Shown piece after piece: positions 42,206-52,077 of a stretch of 64,000 bases of DNA. This DNA comes from Rana temporaria. Its lineage: Eukaryota; Chordata; Amphibia; Anura; Ranidae. Location: assembly GCF_905171775.1 (NCBI RefSeq), contig NC_053496.1, positions 180,949,759 through 181,013,758 of the forward strand. The letters are read 5' to 3'. The notes beneath the pieces were generated by a model. It searched no databases. It was not told where the DNA came from and saw only the letters and a program-made list of their open reading frames with translations. The position numbers were made by a program, and so were the translations under genes. The first letter of the stretch is position 1; every line of letters begins with the position of its first letter.

Positions 42206-43552
42206 CTCTCTTCTTCTACAATACATGTCTTTGTGAGGCTCTTACTCAGCTCTGCCAGCACAGAGCACTGCAGTGTGAGGGAAAAAAGAGCAGTATTTTA
42301 TTTTTGGATAGAGTAGGGAAGGGTTGAACTCCATATCAGGTTATTTTTTTCCTGTCAGGATGTGGAGGGATTTCCCGTCACATCCTGTCCCAAAGACACA
42401 ACAGGAAATGAGATGATATCTCCATATTAGACTTTTGTCACCGCCATGTTTGCCTCCATTGGATGAATTCCTCTCGTCTTTTGCTCTCATGACAAATCAA
42501 AAATGTAGCATTCTCATTTTCTGTCTGTTTCTGTGATAATGGTCACCAAAGGATTACAGCAGAAAAAGAACTAAAGGTTTTCACGGGCAGCACCCATAGA
42601 CATAAATCTGACACATGAATATAAAAAAAAGAACTCTACATTTATTAATCACATCATATAAAAGTTTAAAAGCGTCACATATGATGCACAATATTCTTTG
42701 ACACACTACAAAGACTACTTATATATTTGTAATATACTTAGTGTCGCATTTCACCGGTAACAGATTGCGCTCGACACGTTTCGTAGATAACTCCACTTCA
42801 TCAGGATCAGCAGTGAAAGGGCTACAAGACATCCATGCAAGTCCATTCAGCCCCCACTTTGGGCTCAATTCTATTCTATGGATCGGGAAAGGAGACGGTC
42901 TTCTCCAACACTACCATCCTGCGAAAAGGACAACAGTATGTCCTGACTGCTGGTTACCACTATACTGAAATGAAACAAATGGGCCTCCACAAAGTAGGGG
43001 CCACCTGAAATAGGAAGTCCATGTGAAATCAGAAAACAGAGAGCTAAACATTCATCTTAAGAGTCCATGTTCCTTTTTAGTGCTGATAACAATTTCACAA
43101 ACAGGAAGATAAAGGGTAGCCAATGTGTTTCAAGGGGGTCTCCCTTCACTGCTTCAGCCGATGTCTGTGGACTTCTGTTCTTCTCTACGGTGAAAGTAGA
43201 TTCACGCAGGGCAACTGTACAGTTGACTATACAGTTTGTCTCTTGCTACTGGCCAGGCTATGGCTATAAAACATTTACACATTCACAACAGGCAGTGAAG
43301 AAGTGTTGGAAACAATACTACAATATTCTTCCCCCCCAAAAAGCATGAGGAGGTCAAAAGTTGACTTTCAATGTGTCACCAAGAGAGCATACACTGATAT
43401 ATCATAAAAAAAACGCCAACATAATAAAAAGTGGGCATCGAAATTTCTTTAAATTAAGTTTAGTTGCATATATAAAAGGCGTGGATACTGAAGAAGCAAG
43501 ATTCCGAAACGCGTCGGTCCATTATGCCAATCTACATACGTGCACCAATTAA
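42206..43552. other. Unannotated intergenic stretch
   Basis: No gene recognised. Contains CGACACGTTTCGTAGATAAC then ACTTCATCAGGATC (42773-42806) and GAAGAAGCAAGATTCCGAAA then CGCGTCGG (43491-43518). These are two opposite-strand copies of a CTGATGAAG...CGAAACGCGT-type motif likely derived from a repeat. Confidence 0.4.
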
Positions 43553-43961
43553 CCACTTCCCACTGGAAGGCCACCATATACTTGCATTGGTGATATCTGG
43601 ATGATGGGTGCAGCTACAGGCATCATCCAGATATCTTAGTTTTCAGCTAGTATTACCCTATCATGTAAAAGCCATCCTAGCAGCTCATGAGCCACTGGAT
43701 TGCTTTTACAGGAAGCGGGAGGGGATGACCTTCCCCGTCACCCTCTGGTACCTCTCCGGGCTCTCCAGTGCGATCGGGAACATGGAGAACAGATCCGGTG
43801 GTGGTGTCGCATTACCATAGAGTTGGCCATGGACCAGATGGTCCCCGGCCATCTTTATATTCCTGGGAGGCCGGAAGTGATGTTATGACGTCACTTCCTT
43901 CAGAAAAGGCCTGGTCTTCTCCTGCTTCTTCTTCAGAGGAAGAATATTGTAGTATTGGTAG
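43553..43961. mobile_element. Possible TTAA-type MITE
   Basis: TTAA at 43549-43552 and 43962-43965 bracket a segment starting CCACTTCCCACTGGAAGG, as other TTAA elements here do. The right end (GTATTGGTAG) pairs poorly. Contains ATATCTGGATGATG and CATCATCCAGATAT as an inverted repeat. Confidence 0.35.
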
Positions 43962-43965
43962 TTAA

Positions 43966-44320
43966 GGGATGGTGCCTAAAGAAATATTACAGGAAGATTC
44001 CACTAATAGTATACTGTGTTGAAACAATCCCTCAATGACCTCTGTAGATGAGGGCACTGCGAAACAATTCATCCTCAAATATCACAGTTATGACGTAATT
44101 TAAGTCAGGTCTTATCATGCTGCTCCCCCCTCTTCCCGTGCACTAGATCTGTCCGTACATTGGAAATTAGAAGGCGTCATGGCTTCCATATCCTTGCTGG
44201 CAGGAAATAAAGTGAAAATGAAAGTGAAAGTGTTTCTGCTGTGGCCTTTGAGGGTGAATGGCTCCACAGTGCCCGCAGCTGCAGAGATAAGCATTTTTAG
44301 GTGCCTTTAGCTTGAGGAGA
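43966..44320. repeat. Local tandem duplication, copy A
   Basis: GAAATATTACAGGAAGATTC, GAGGGCACTGCGAAACAATT and AAGTGTTTCTGCTGTGGCC recur in order at 44865-45520. Copy A has an intact TTAA at 44099-44102 where copy B has a MITE. Confidence 0.75.
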
Positions 44321-44321
44321 A

Positions 44322-44801
44322 TATTACCAAACGTATTGGAACGCCTGCCTTTAAACACATATGAACTTTAATGGCATCCCAGTGTTAGCATGCAGGGTTC
44401 AATATTGAGTTGGCCCACCCTTTGCAGTTACAACAGCTTCAACTCAAGACATGGATGAGGGAGTTTGGGGTGGAGGAACTTGACTGGCCTGCACAGAGTC
44501 CTGACCTTAACCTGATAGAACACCTTTGAGATGAATTAGAGCGGAGATTGCAAGCCGGGCCTTCTCCAACCGGTCCAACTTCAGTGCCTGACATCATAAA
44601 TGTACTTCTGGAAGAATGGTCAAACATTCCCATAGACACACTCCTAAACCTTGTGGACGGCCTTCCCAGAAGAGTTGAAGCTGTTATAGCTGCAAAGGGC
44701 GGGGCCAACTCAATATTGAACCCTACAGACAAAGACTGGGATGCCATTAAAGTTCATGTGTGTGTAAAGACAGGCATACCAATACTTTTGGTGATATGGT
44801 A
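44322..44801 (+). mobile_element. Internally deleted Tc1-type element with transposase C-terminus
   Basis: Ends of about 60 bp are inverted repeats (ACTTTAATGGCATCCCAGT on the left, ACTGGGATGCCATTAAAGT on the right). The plus strand keeps a transposase tail: LDWPAQSPDLNLIEHL, then a stop, then DELERRLQAGPSPTGP and RRVEAVIAAKGG. The DLN-IE motif holds the last acidic catalytic residue. The N-terminal part is missing, so it is non-autonomous. A (TA)n tract follows at 44803-44829. Confidence 0.8.
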
Positions 44802-44864
44802 TGTATATATATATATATATATATATATAGGTTCTAAATAATATTCTACTAAAAAAATACTGTC

Positions 44865-45520
44865 AGAAAAGGGATAGTGCCCAAGGAAATATTACAGGAA
44901 GATTCCACAAACAGTATACTAAGTGGAGAAACACTCCCTCACTGACCTCTGTAGAGGTGGGCACTGTGAAACAATTCATCCTCAAAAATCACACTAGATG
45001 CAATGACGCCATTTGAGTGGTTGTAAACCCACTTTTTACCTACAGGTAAACCTATAATAAGGCTTACCTGTTGGTACTGGAAATCTCTCCAAAACCTGCA
45101 CTATCGTGCCATTTCTAAAGGGCCCGTGCCATGACCGGCGGCCCCCACGCCCAAGGCGCGGGAGTGACGTCACGCGACTCCGGCCAGTCACAGAGCCAGA
45201 GTCAATGGCCCTGGAAGAAAGATGGGTGAGGATGGATGCGGCCACCAGCGAGGACATGCAATGCATACTGGCCCATTATGCTTTTACTTTGCAGGGGAAA
45301 AAAGGGGAAGTAAAACCTATTAGGATTTACTTCCTCTTTAAGGTCAGGTTTCACAATGCTGATCTCCCCTCTTCCTGTACATTAGAAATTAGACAGCTGC
45401 CGAAACCTTGTTTCCTTGCTGGCAGGAAATGAAAATGAAAGTAAAAGTGTTTCTGCTGTGGCCTTTGAGGATGAATTGCTCCACAGCGCCTGCAGCTGCA
45501 GAGATCAGCATGTTTTTTTT
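44865..45520. repeat. Local tandem duplication, copy B
   Basis: Counterpart of 43966-44320 with the TTAA-type insert at 45017-45337. No coding frame is supported. Confidence 0.75.
45017..45337. mobile_element. TTAA-type MITE (321 bp)
   Basis: Flanked by TTGA (eroded TTAA) at 45013-45016 and TTAA at 45338-45341. Starts GTGGTTGTAAACCCAC and ends GGATTTACTTCCTCT. Copy A of the local duplication reads ACGTAATTTAAGTCAGG at this point, the unoccupied site. Confidence 0.7.
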
Positions 45521-45727
45521 TTGTTTTTTTTTCTTAAGGTGATTTTTGCTTGATCAGAATATGTAAATATGCAAATGCCTACAGCCTGGTCATGCTTGGC
45601 CTTTTTAGATATAGTTAGTTCAGTTATGTGTATATTGCCGCTGCTCCAGGTAAGCCAGCACATCCTTCTCTGATGCAATGCGGGGCGCAAGCCCAGTTTG
45701 CCACTATGTCACTTCAAATAAAATCTA

Positions 45728-46241
45728 ATGCCGCATGCACACGATAATTTTTCGGCATTAAAAAAAACATCATTTTTAAAAACGTCATTTAGAATGATTT
45801 TGTGTGGGCTTCACATCGTTTTTCGGCTTTTGAAAAACGACAAAAAAAAAGTTCGAACATGCTGCATTTTTTCATGTGGTTTTTCACAATGTTGTTTTTC
45901 GTGTTGTAAAAAATAATCGTATGTGGGCAAAAAAAACAACGTGTTAAACCCGCGCATGCCCAGAAGCAGTTATGAGACGGGATCGCTCCTTCTGGTAAAA
46001 CTACCATTCATAATGGAGTAAGCACATTCATCACGCTGTAACAGACAAAAAAGCGGGAATCGTCTTTTACTAACAAGGAATCAGCTAAAAGCAGCCCCAA
46101 GGCGAATAGAACTTCCCCTTTAGAGTGCCGTTGTACGTGTTGTACGTCACCGCACTTTGTTCATCATTTTTCAAAAACACACCATCGTGGAAAAAGGTCG
46201 ATTTTTGGACATGCTGAAAAATGACCGTGTGTACGCGGCAT
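45728..46241. mobile_element. Mariner-type MITE (514 bp)
   Basis: TA at 45726-45727 and 46242-46243; ends ATGCCGCATGCACACGATAA and GTGTGTACGCGGCAT. Contains the GAGACGGGATCGCTCC and AGCAGCCCCAAGG segments shared with 52078-53304. Confidence 0.82.
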
Positions 46242-46243
46242 TA

Positions 46244-46840
46244 GGCTCAAGAAAGCACCGGGAGAGTGTTATACGCGGGAGCTGTCCATCCCTCCCCCCG
46301 CTATTGCATATGTGGTGCTTTTATGAACTTTTGAGTATACAATAAAGCATTCTTCCGAATTTCCATGGGGGTGGAGCCGTCCGGTTTTTTTATTTTTTTT
46401 CTGGAGTTAGTTTAATTAGGTTAGTTTAGCTAATAAAATTGCTGTCTTCCAACCACAAGTGCTGCTATGTCCTTCTACATCTCCCTCCTCTATTGTAATG
46501 TCCTCCTAGAAGGGTCCTCTTTTTACACCCTGTGTTGGAGTATGAAACCCTTACAGAGGAGACGAATATTAAGAGACTGGGAACACCAAAAAACTCTAGG
46601 GTGGGTAGGGACAGACCTAGGGTTCCTAAGGCTATAACGATAAAGTCTAGCATAAGCCTAGCTATAGGTATAACTTCAAACCTAAAAATACTGTTCTCAT
46701 CTTCGTCATGCGATTGTTTTTTACGGCTAGAACAATTCAACCAACTAAACCAGTCTACCGTCGTCAATGGCCGTCATACACTAAATGTCACCATACACCG
46801 GTCTACCATCCTCAAAGCCACCATACACCGGTCTTGGACA
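46244..46840. other. Unannotated stretch 3' of ZNF5
   Basis: Probably includes the 3' untranslated region of ZNF5. CACCATACACCGGTCT is repeated at about 46790 and 46821 just past the stop codon. No gene recognised. Confidence 0.4.
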
Positions 46841-48111
46841 TCAATGCCCATTTTTTTTCTGATGTATAATTAGATTTTCTTTCCTCGTGTAACACTTTCC
46901 ACACTCCGGACAGGAAAAGGGATGCTCGCCCGTGTGACTTCTCTGGTGTCTCAGCAGGTCCGCCTTATGTATAAAACATTTCCCGCACTGCGGACAGGTA
47001 AACGGCTTCTCCCCGGTGTGGATCTTCAAATGCTTGTTGAGATTTCCCTTTTGCGAAAAACGTTTGCCGCATTCGGGACACGAGAAGGGCTTCTCGCCGG
47101 TGTGACCCCTCTGGTGAAGGATCAGTTCGCATTTCAGCTTGAAGGAATATTCGCACTCGGAACACGGATAAGGGTACTTGCCCTGGTGGCACCTCTGGTG
47201 CCAAATCAGGTGTTTTTCCTTAACGAAACCTTTCCCGCACTCTGGGCAGAAAAACTGCTTCTCCCCCGTGTGGAGGTGGAGGTGTTTACTGAGGCTGGCT
47301 TTCTGCGAGTAGCATCTCCCGCACTCGGGACACGAAAAGGGCTTCTCGCCGGTGTGGGATCTCTTGTGTATAACGAGTTGCGACTTCGCTATGAACGATC
47401 TGTCGCACTCTGAGCAGGAGAAAACCTTCTCGCCGGTGTGATCTCTCTGGTGCACGCGAAGTTCAGATTTTGTAGCAAAAGCTTTCCCGCACTCGGGACA
47501 CGACAGTGAACCGCTATGTATATAAAACTTCTGATGCCGGGCCAGGCACATTCTTTGTTTAAAGCTTTTGCCGCACTCCAGACAGGTAAATGGACGCTCC
47601 GTCGTGTGGGTGCGCTGGTGATTGATGAGCGTGCTTTTACGTAAGAAACGTTTCCCGCATTGTTGACAGGAAAATGGCATTTCGCCCGTGTGCACTCTAT
47701 GGTGTACAAGGAGGGCATATTTCTGTGTAAACCCTTTCCCGCACTTCGAACACAAATAAGGCCTCTGCCCGGTGTGACTTTTGAAATGTTTGAGAAGCTC
47801 GGACTTCATTACAAAGGATCTCGCACACTCCGGACAATAATATGGCCGCGCTCCGGTGTGACGTCTAATAAGCTCTGGCTTTAATGTAAAAACCTTCCCA
47901 CACGGATGCTCCCCGTTATGTCCTCTGTGATGTTTAATAAGATCGGCCTTCTTCCCGAACCATTTATCACATTCAGAACATTTGAATTTCTTGTTGCCTT
48001 TGTACACAACTGTATGTGATTTTTTAGAAGATATTTCTATAGGCTTAGATGGATCTTCCTCTGGAGATGATGTAGGAGTTCCCTCTGAGGTGTCCCAGGC
48101 ATTGGATTGAT
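46841..48111 (-). CDS. ZNF5 terminal exon, 13 intact plus one degenerate C2H2 finger
   Basis: Starts after a TTTGAACAG acceptor and reads D/Y-QSNAWDTSEG, then a lead to FKCSECDKWF. Finger 2 is shortened (EHPCGKVFTLKPELIRRH): it lacks the first Cys of the zinc pair and a normal His spacing. Finger 6 has extra residues before its last His (ARHQKFYIH). The final finger ends IHQKKNGH. It joins in frame to six upstream exons, totalling 2004 nt and about 667 aa. Predicted role is nuclear DNA binding and repression. Its fingers differ from ZNF1 and ZNF3 in sequence, so it is an older member of the cluster. Confidence 0.9.
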
Positions 48112-48289
48112 CTGTTCAAAGGGAATATCTTAATTATAAATAAAACATGTTTAGTTTTTCCTTTTTTGCAGCGAGATGTCATGTATGTTACTCTAGAAAC
48201 CAAAAACTTCAGAGCTCTGTGATCCAATGGATGAGGTGGACCTAGGACCACCTCATCCATTGGAAACATGATGGTGCTTTAAGAAATGG

Positions 48290-48815
48290 AGATGGACCTT
48301 TCATATGGTGTACAGTATCTCCTCCTCATTTGTTGGGAACATGACGTTATATTGAGGAATGGAGATGGGCCTTTCATATGGTGTACAGTATCTCCTCATT
48401 TGTTGGGAACATGACGTTATATTGAGGAATGGAGATGGACCTTTCATATGGTGTACAGTATCTCCTCCTCATTTGTTGGGAACATGACGTTATATTGAGG
48501 AATGGAGATGGACCTTTCATATGGTGTACAGTATCTCCTCCTCATTTGTTGGGAACATGACCCCATATTAAGTAATGGAGATGGACCCTTTATATGGAAC
48601 ATTTAGCTGTGGAGTAGATACATCGACGATGTTGTTATGGTCATCCTCCAAGTCTCCTCATTTTTTTTTTCTTACTGAACACATTTGTTGGGAACATGAC
48701 GTTATATTGAGGAATGGAGATGGACCTTTCATATGGTGTACAGTATCTCCTCCTCATTTGTTGGGAACATGACGTTATATTGAGGAATGGAGATGGACCT
48801 TTCATATGGTGTAAC
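48290..48815. repeat. 73-bp intronic minisatellite (type A), ZNF5
   Basis: About six to seven units of the TTTGTTGGGAACATGACG family in the intron before the finger exon, with the TTAGCTGTGGAGTAGATAC variant at 48602. Confidence 0.92.
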
Positions 48816-48871
48816 GTGAATAGGTAGAGCGAAAATGTGTGCTGTTTCTGAATATAATGCTTATATCTTAC

Positions 48872-48944
48872 ATGCGCTACTATGTAGCAAAGATTCCTCC
48901 TCTTCTTCTTTAATTTCAACTTTTATATCAATCTGTTTTTCATC
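48872..48944 (-). CDS. ZNF5 short acidic exon
   Basis: 73 nt, phase 0 to 1. Encodes DEKQIDIKVEIKEEEEESLL then HSSA before a GTAAGA donor. Against the 124-nt form in ZNF3 the middle is deleted and the usual GTGAGTGATA donor is replaced by one further on. The phase is preserved exactly. Confidence 0.65.
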
Positions 48945-49055
48945 CTAAAATCAGAGAAAAACAAATAATATTTGTATTACTGAGCAATACAGAAAATCAT
49001 TACATTTTCGTAGTTTGAGGTCTATTTTTAACTCTAGATGCTCAGTCCCACCTAC

Positions 49056-49147
49056 CTGATCAGGGATGGTGTGACCTTCCTGTGTGGAATCCTGGGAAAA
49101 CAGAGGGCGGGGACATCTCTCTGGTGGGTTCCCATTACTGGATCCAT
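49056..49147 (-). CDS. ZNF5 box exon, 92-nt variant
   Basis: Encodes GSSNGNPPERCPRPLFSQD and ends HTIPDQ, a 6-nt in-frame deletion of the HHH segment. Phase 1 to 0 is kept. Confidence 0.78.
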
Positions 49148-49286
49148 CTGTAGGAAACACACACACTGACTGAATACATTGTTTCTATGTGTTTATCAGA
49201 TGATGGGGGATCTATGTGGACCCTCCGTACTGCTCTCTCCTTTACAATAAAGTGCACCACCCTACAGTTTGGGCCCCACTGTTAGC

Positions 49287-49341
49287 TGGGAATACAGAGG
49301 ACGGGGACATCTCTCTGGTGGGTTCCCATTACTGGATTCAT
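49287..49341 (-). pseudogene. Truncated box-exon relic, second example
   Basis: Same broken unit as 10793-10845, including GTTTGGGCCCCACTGTTAGC. The 98-bp exon is cut before its donor. Confidence 0.7.
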
Positions 49342-49457
49342 CTGTAGGAAACACACACACTGACTGAATACATTGTTTCTATGTGTTTATCAGATGATGG
49401 GGGATCTAGGTGGAGCCTCCGTACTGCTCTCTCCTTTACAATAAAGTCTCCTCTTAC

Positions 49458-49659
49458 CCGGTGATGTGAGGGGCGGCTGATTCTCCATCATGACGTCCTT
49501 GTAGAGATCCTTGTGTCCTTCTAAATACTCCCACTCCTCTACGGAGAAAGAGTCAGAGTGTCCTTCTGAATCCTCCGACTCCTCTGTGTCATCATTCTCA
49601 TCTATTTCATCGTTAACTTCTTCTTTAACAATAATATTCAAATCAGTCAGGCTTCCACT
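49458..49659 (-). CDS. ZNF5 hybrid exon with a second KRAB-like box
   Basis: 202 nt, phase 0 to 1. Reads SGSLTDLNIIVKEEVNDEID, an acidic stretch, then DSFSVEEWEYLEGHKDLYKD and VMMENQPPLTSPG. Unlike the other hybrids it keeps most of the KRAB-A helix, although the leading VPVYF part is replaced by acidic sequence. Confidence 0.8.
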
Positions 49660-49745
49660 CTGAATGTGAAAGAAAAAATATAATGGTAACATAGAAGCAG
49701 TTGTACGGCCTGCAACATAGATTGCATTGGTTATTAAGCTTCTAC

Positions 49746-49871
49746 CTGACGGTGCTGTGGTATATGGTGGTCCTCCATCATGACGTCCTTGTAGAGATCT
49801 TTGTGTCCTTCTAAATACTCCCACTCCTCCATGGAGAAATAGACAGTGACATCCTGACACCTTATAGGAAC
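49746..49871 (-). CDS. ZNF5 KRAB-A-like exon (phase 0 to 0)
   Basis: 126 nt. Encodes VPIRCQDVTVYFSMEEWEYL, EGHKDLYKDVMMED and HHIPQHRQ, ending at GTAGAAGC. The KRAB box is complete. Its 3' end resembles the end of a box exon (HIPxHxQ) rather than QPPLTSPG, so it is itself a KRAB/box fusion. Confidence 0.82.
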
Positions 49872-49957
49872 CTGACACACACAATGATACAGTCACCATC
49901 CAGACACACCCCTTGTCTGTTACTGGATAATGTCCCAGAATTCCCGGCACCGCTCAC

Positions 49958-50125
49958 CTCTCCTGTCAGCAGCTCCATCATCTTCTTGGTGACTTCTAGA
50001 ATCATTTTGGTGTTTCCCTCCGTTCTCAGGGAGGGAAGAGGGGACATTGTGATGTTGGGTGGCCCATGGGACCGACTGGTAGATGTGAAAGCCTCCTTAA
50101 ATGTCTTCTTTACTACTTCATAATC
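49958..50125 (-). CDS. ZNF5 helical exon (DYEVVKK...LLTGE)
   Basis: 168 nt, phase 0 to 0. Encodes DYEVVKKTFKEAFTSTSRSH and ends MILEVTKKMMELLTGE before GTGAGC. Two such LLTGE segments precede the KRAB box in this gene. Decayed counterparts are in ZNF4 (33280-33480) and ZNF1 (11207). Confidence 0.75.
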
Positions 50126-50209
50126 CTATGTTAAAAGAGACCATAAACATAATCATAACTTACAGTCTCATAGTATTGTCACCTCTGTAGTTAGATATGT
50201 CTGCAATCA

Positions 50210-50685
50210 GAGAGTGATGTCATGTGACCTCCCAGAATCCTCCTCACCTCTCCGGTCAGGTCTGTGTTTTATTAATAGAGATAAGAGTGGTGTCATGTGA
50301 CCTCCCAGAATCCCCCTCACCTCTCCGGTCAGGTCTGTGTTTTATTAATAGAGATAAGAGTGATGTCATGTGACCTCCCAGAATCCCCCTCACCTCTCTG
50401 GTCAGGTCTGTGTTTTATTAATAGAGATAAGAGTGATGTCATGTGACCTCCCAGAATCCTCCTCACCTCTCCGGTCAGGTCTGTGTTTTATTAATAGAGA
50501 TAAGAGTGATGTCATGTGACCTCCCAGAATCCTCCTCACCTCTCCGGTCAGGTCTGTGTTTTATTAATAGAGATAAGAGTGATGTCATGTGACCTCCCAG
50601 AATCCTCCTCACCTCTCCGGTCAGGTCTGTGTTTTATTAATAGAGATAAGAGTGATGTCATGTGACCTCCCAGAATCCTCCTCAC
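50210..50685. repeat. 73-bp intronic array (type B), ZNF5
   Basis: About six and a half units of the donor-containing family; each has CACCTCTCCGGTCAG on the plus strand. Confidence 0.92.
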
Positions 50686-50757
50686 CTCTCCGGTCAGCAG
50701 GTAGATGATCTCCAGGGTGAGGTCTAATATCCTCTTGGCCACGTGACTCTTGCCCAT
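50686..50757 (-). CDS. ZNF5 start exon
   Basis: ATG at 50757, encoding MGKSHVAKRILDLTLEIIYL then LTGE before GTGAGG. 72 nt, in frame with the helical exon. The frame continues upstream without an obvious better ATG. Confidence 0.75.
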
Positions 50758-51045
50758 CTTGTGGTCACTTAGTCCATATGGATATTTTTCCACGGTTGCC
50801 TTACTCTTAGTTTCTGAGTTGTTCTCCTACTAGAGCCTACCCAATCTAAAAAAAATCATATGAGAATTAAACAATACATACATAAAACAGCAACCCCCAC
50901 AGACATGATGTTCATGAATTACAAATTGTTTCTAAAGACTAAAACCTACAGGACGACATGCTAAGTTAAACAATCAAGAACTTCACCCAAAACCATCTCA
51001 TTGTAGAAGGACTCCAGATCCACCAAGCTTAGCCTTAGACATGTT

Positions 51046-51552
51046 GGGCCAGATTCACAAAGAGATACGACGGTGTATCTCCTGACCCGACGGAGTGTTT
51101 TTACGACGTTTATGTAGCGGTTTTCCCGGCGTATACTTACCCCTGCTTCTATGAGGCGCAGCCAATGTTAAGTATAGCCGTCGTTCCCGCGTCGACTTTG
51201 AATTTTTTTACGTCGTTTGCGTACGCCGATTCAGAAACCCGCGCGTCGCAAATTACGCTCACGTCGAAACCACTGACGTCCTAGTGACGTCAGTGGGAGC
51301 AATGCACGCCGGGAAATTTCGCGGACGGCACATGCTCATTTAAATTGGCGCGGGAACGCGCCTGATTTAAATAGTACACTCCCCCTAGCCGCGGAATTTG
51401 AATTCCGCCGGGGGTTTTACGATCCGCCGCCGCAAGTTTGGAGGTAAGTGGTTTGTGAATTACCCACTTGCCTCTCAAACTTGCGGCATCGTATCTTAAA
51501 ACAGATAGATCGAGCGGATCTAAAGATCCGCTGATCTACGTGAATCTAGCCC
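51046..51552. mobile_element. Harbinger-type MITE (507 bp)
   Basis: Ends GGGCCAGATTCACAAAG and CGTGAATCTAGCCC; flanking GTT at 51043-51045 and 51553-51555. Interior is CG-rich with CCGACGGAG and CGCGTCGAC segments. Confidence 0.78.
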
Positions 51553-51561
51553 GTTAAGTGT

Positions 51562-51670
51562 GTGACTATGGGGGGAGGGGACATTAGATTGTAAGCTCCT
51601 CTGGTACAGAGACTGATGTGACTGGCTCATTGTTCTCTGTACAGCACTATGGTATATGTTACAGCTATAG
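51562..51670. mobile_element. Retroposon tail-like repeat
   Basis: Same unit as 24833-24935: GGGGAGGGGACATTAGATTG then TAAGCTCCTCTGG and CTGTACAGCACTATGG. Confidence 0.45.
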
Positions 51671-51806
51671 AAAGGAATAAGATAAATCTACTTATTATAT
51701 GTGGGATAGTGACCTTTAGTGATAAAAGACGTCACAGTGACTATGGAGGAAGAGGACGGACATGACGGGGGTAACTGGGTGTAATCAGAAAATAATATCT
51801 TCTTAC

Positions 51807-51930
51807 CTCCTCTGCTGCCAGTTCCAGCAATGTCTTCTTTCTACTTCCTCCCGACTCACCTCTCACCCGGATCTTCCTGTTTTGTATGTGACATCACTTC
51901 CTGTTAAATAGCCCCCTAGTGGAGAATACA
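51807..51930 (-). promoter_or_regulatory. ZNF5 5' leader exon and promoter region
   Basis: CATTGCTGGAACTGGCAGCA then GAGGAG|GTAAGAAG on the minus strand. AGGAAGTGATGTC lies upstream, as in ZNF3 and ZNF4. It precedes the start exon by about 1 kb; a Harbinger-type MITE lies in the intron between them. Confidence 0.5.
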
Positions 51931-52077
51931 GGAACTGCAGACTTTGGTCACTTGGTCGTAGTATATGCTCCCATTACGTAGAGCCCTTTCAGCTAAGGTT
52001 TCATAGCGGTGATACAAATGTGTAAGCTTGATGTTTTATTGGTACAGTACTCTTCATGATCCTCTTGTTTTATCCTA

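Noticed and set aside
44803..44829. (TA)n tract as a promoter
   Set aside because: A simple microsatellite at the end of a Tc1 remnant with no gene downstream.
45106..45432. 108-codon plus-strand frame
   Set aside because: It spans the boundary of a TTAA-type MITE and the local duplication, so it cannot be an old gene.
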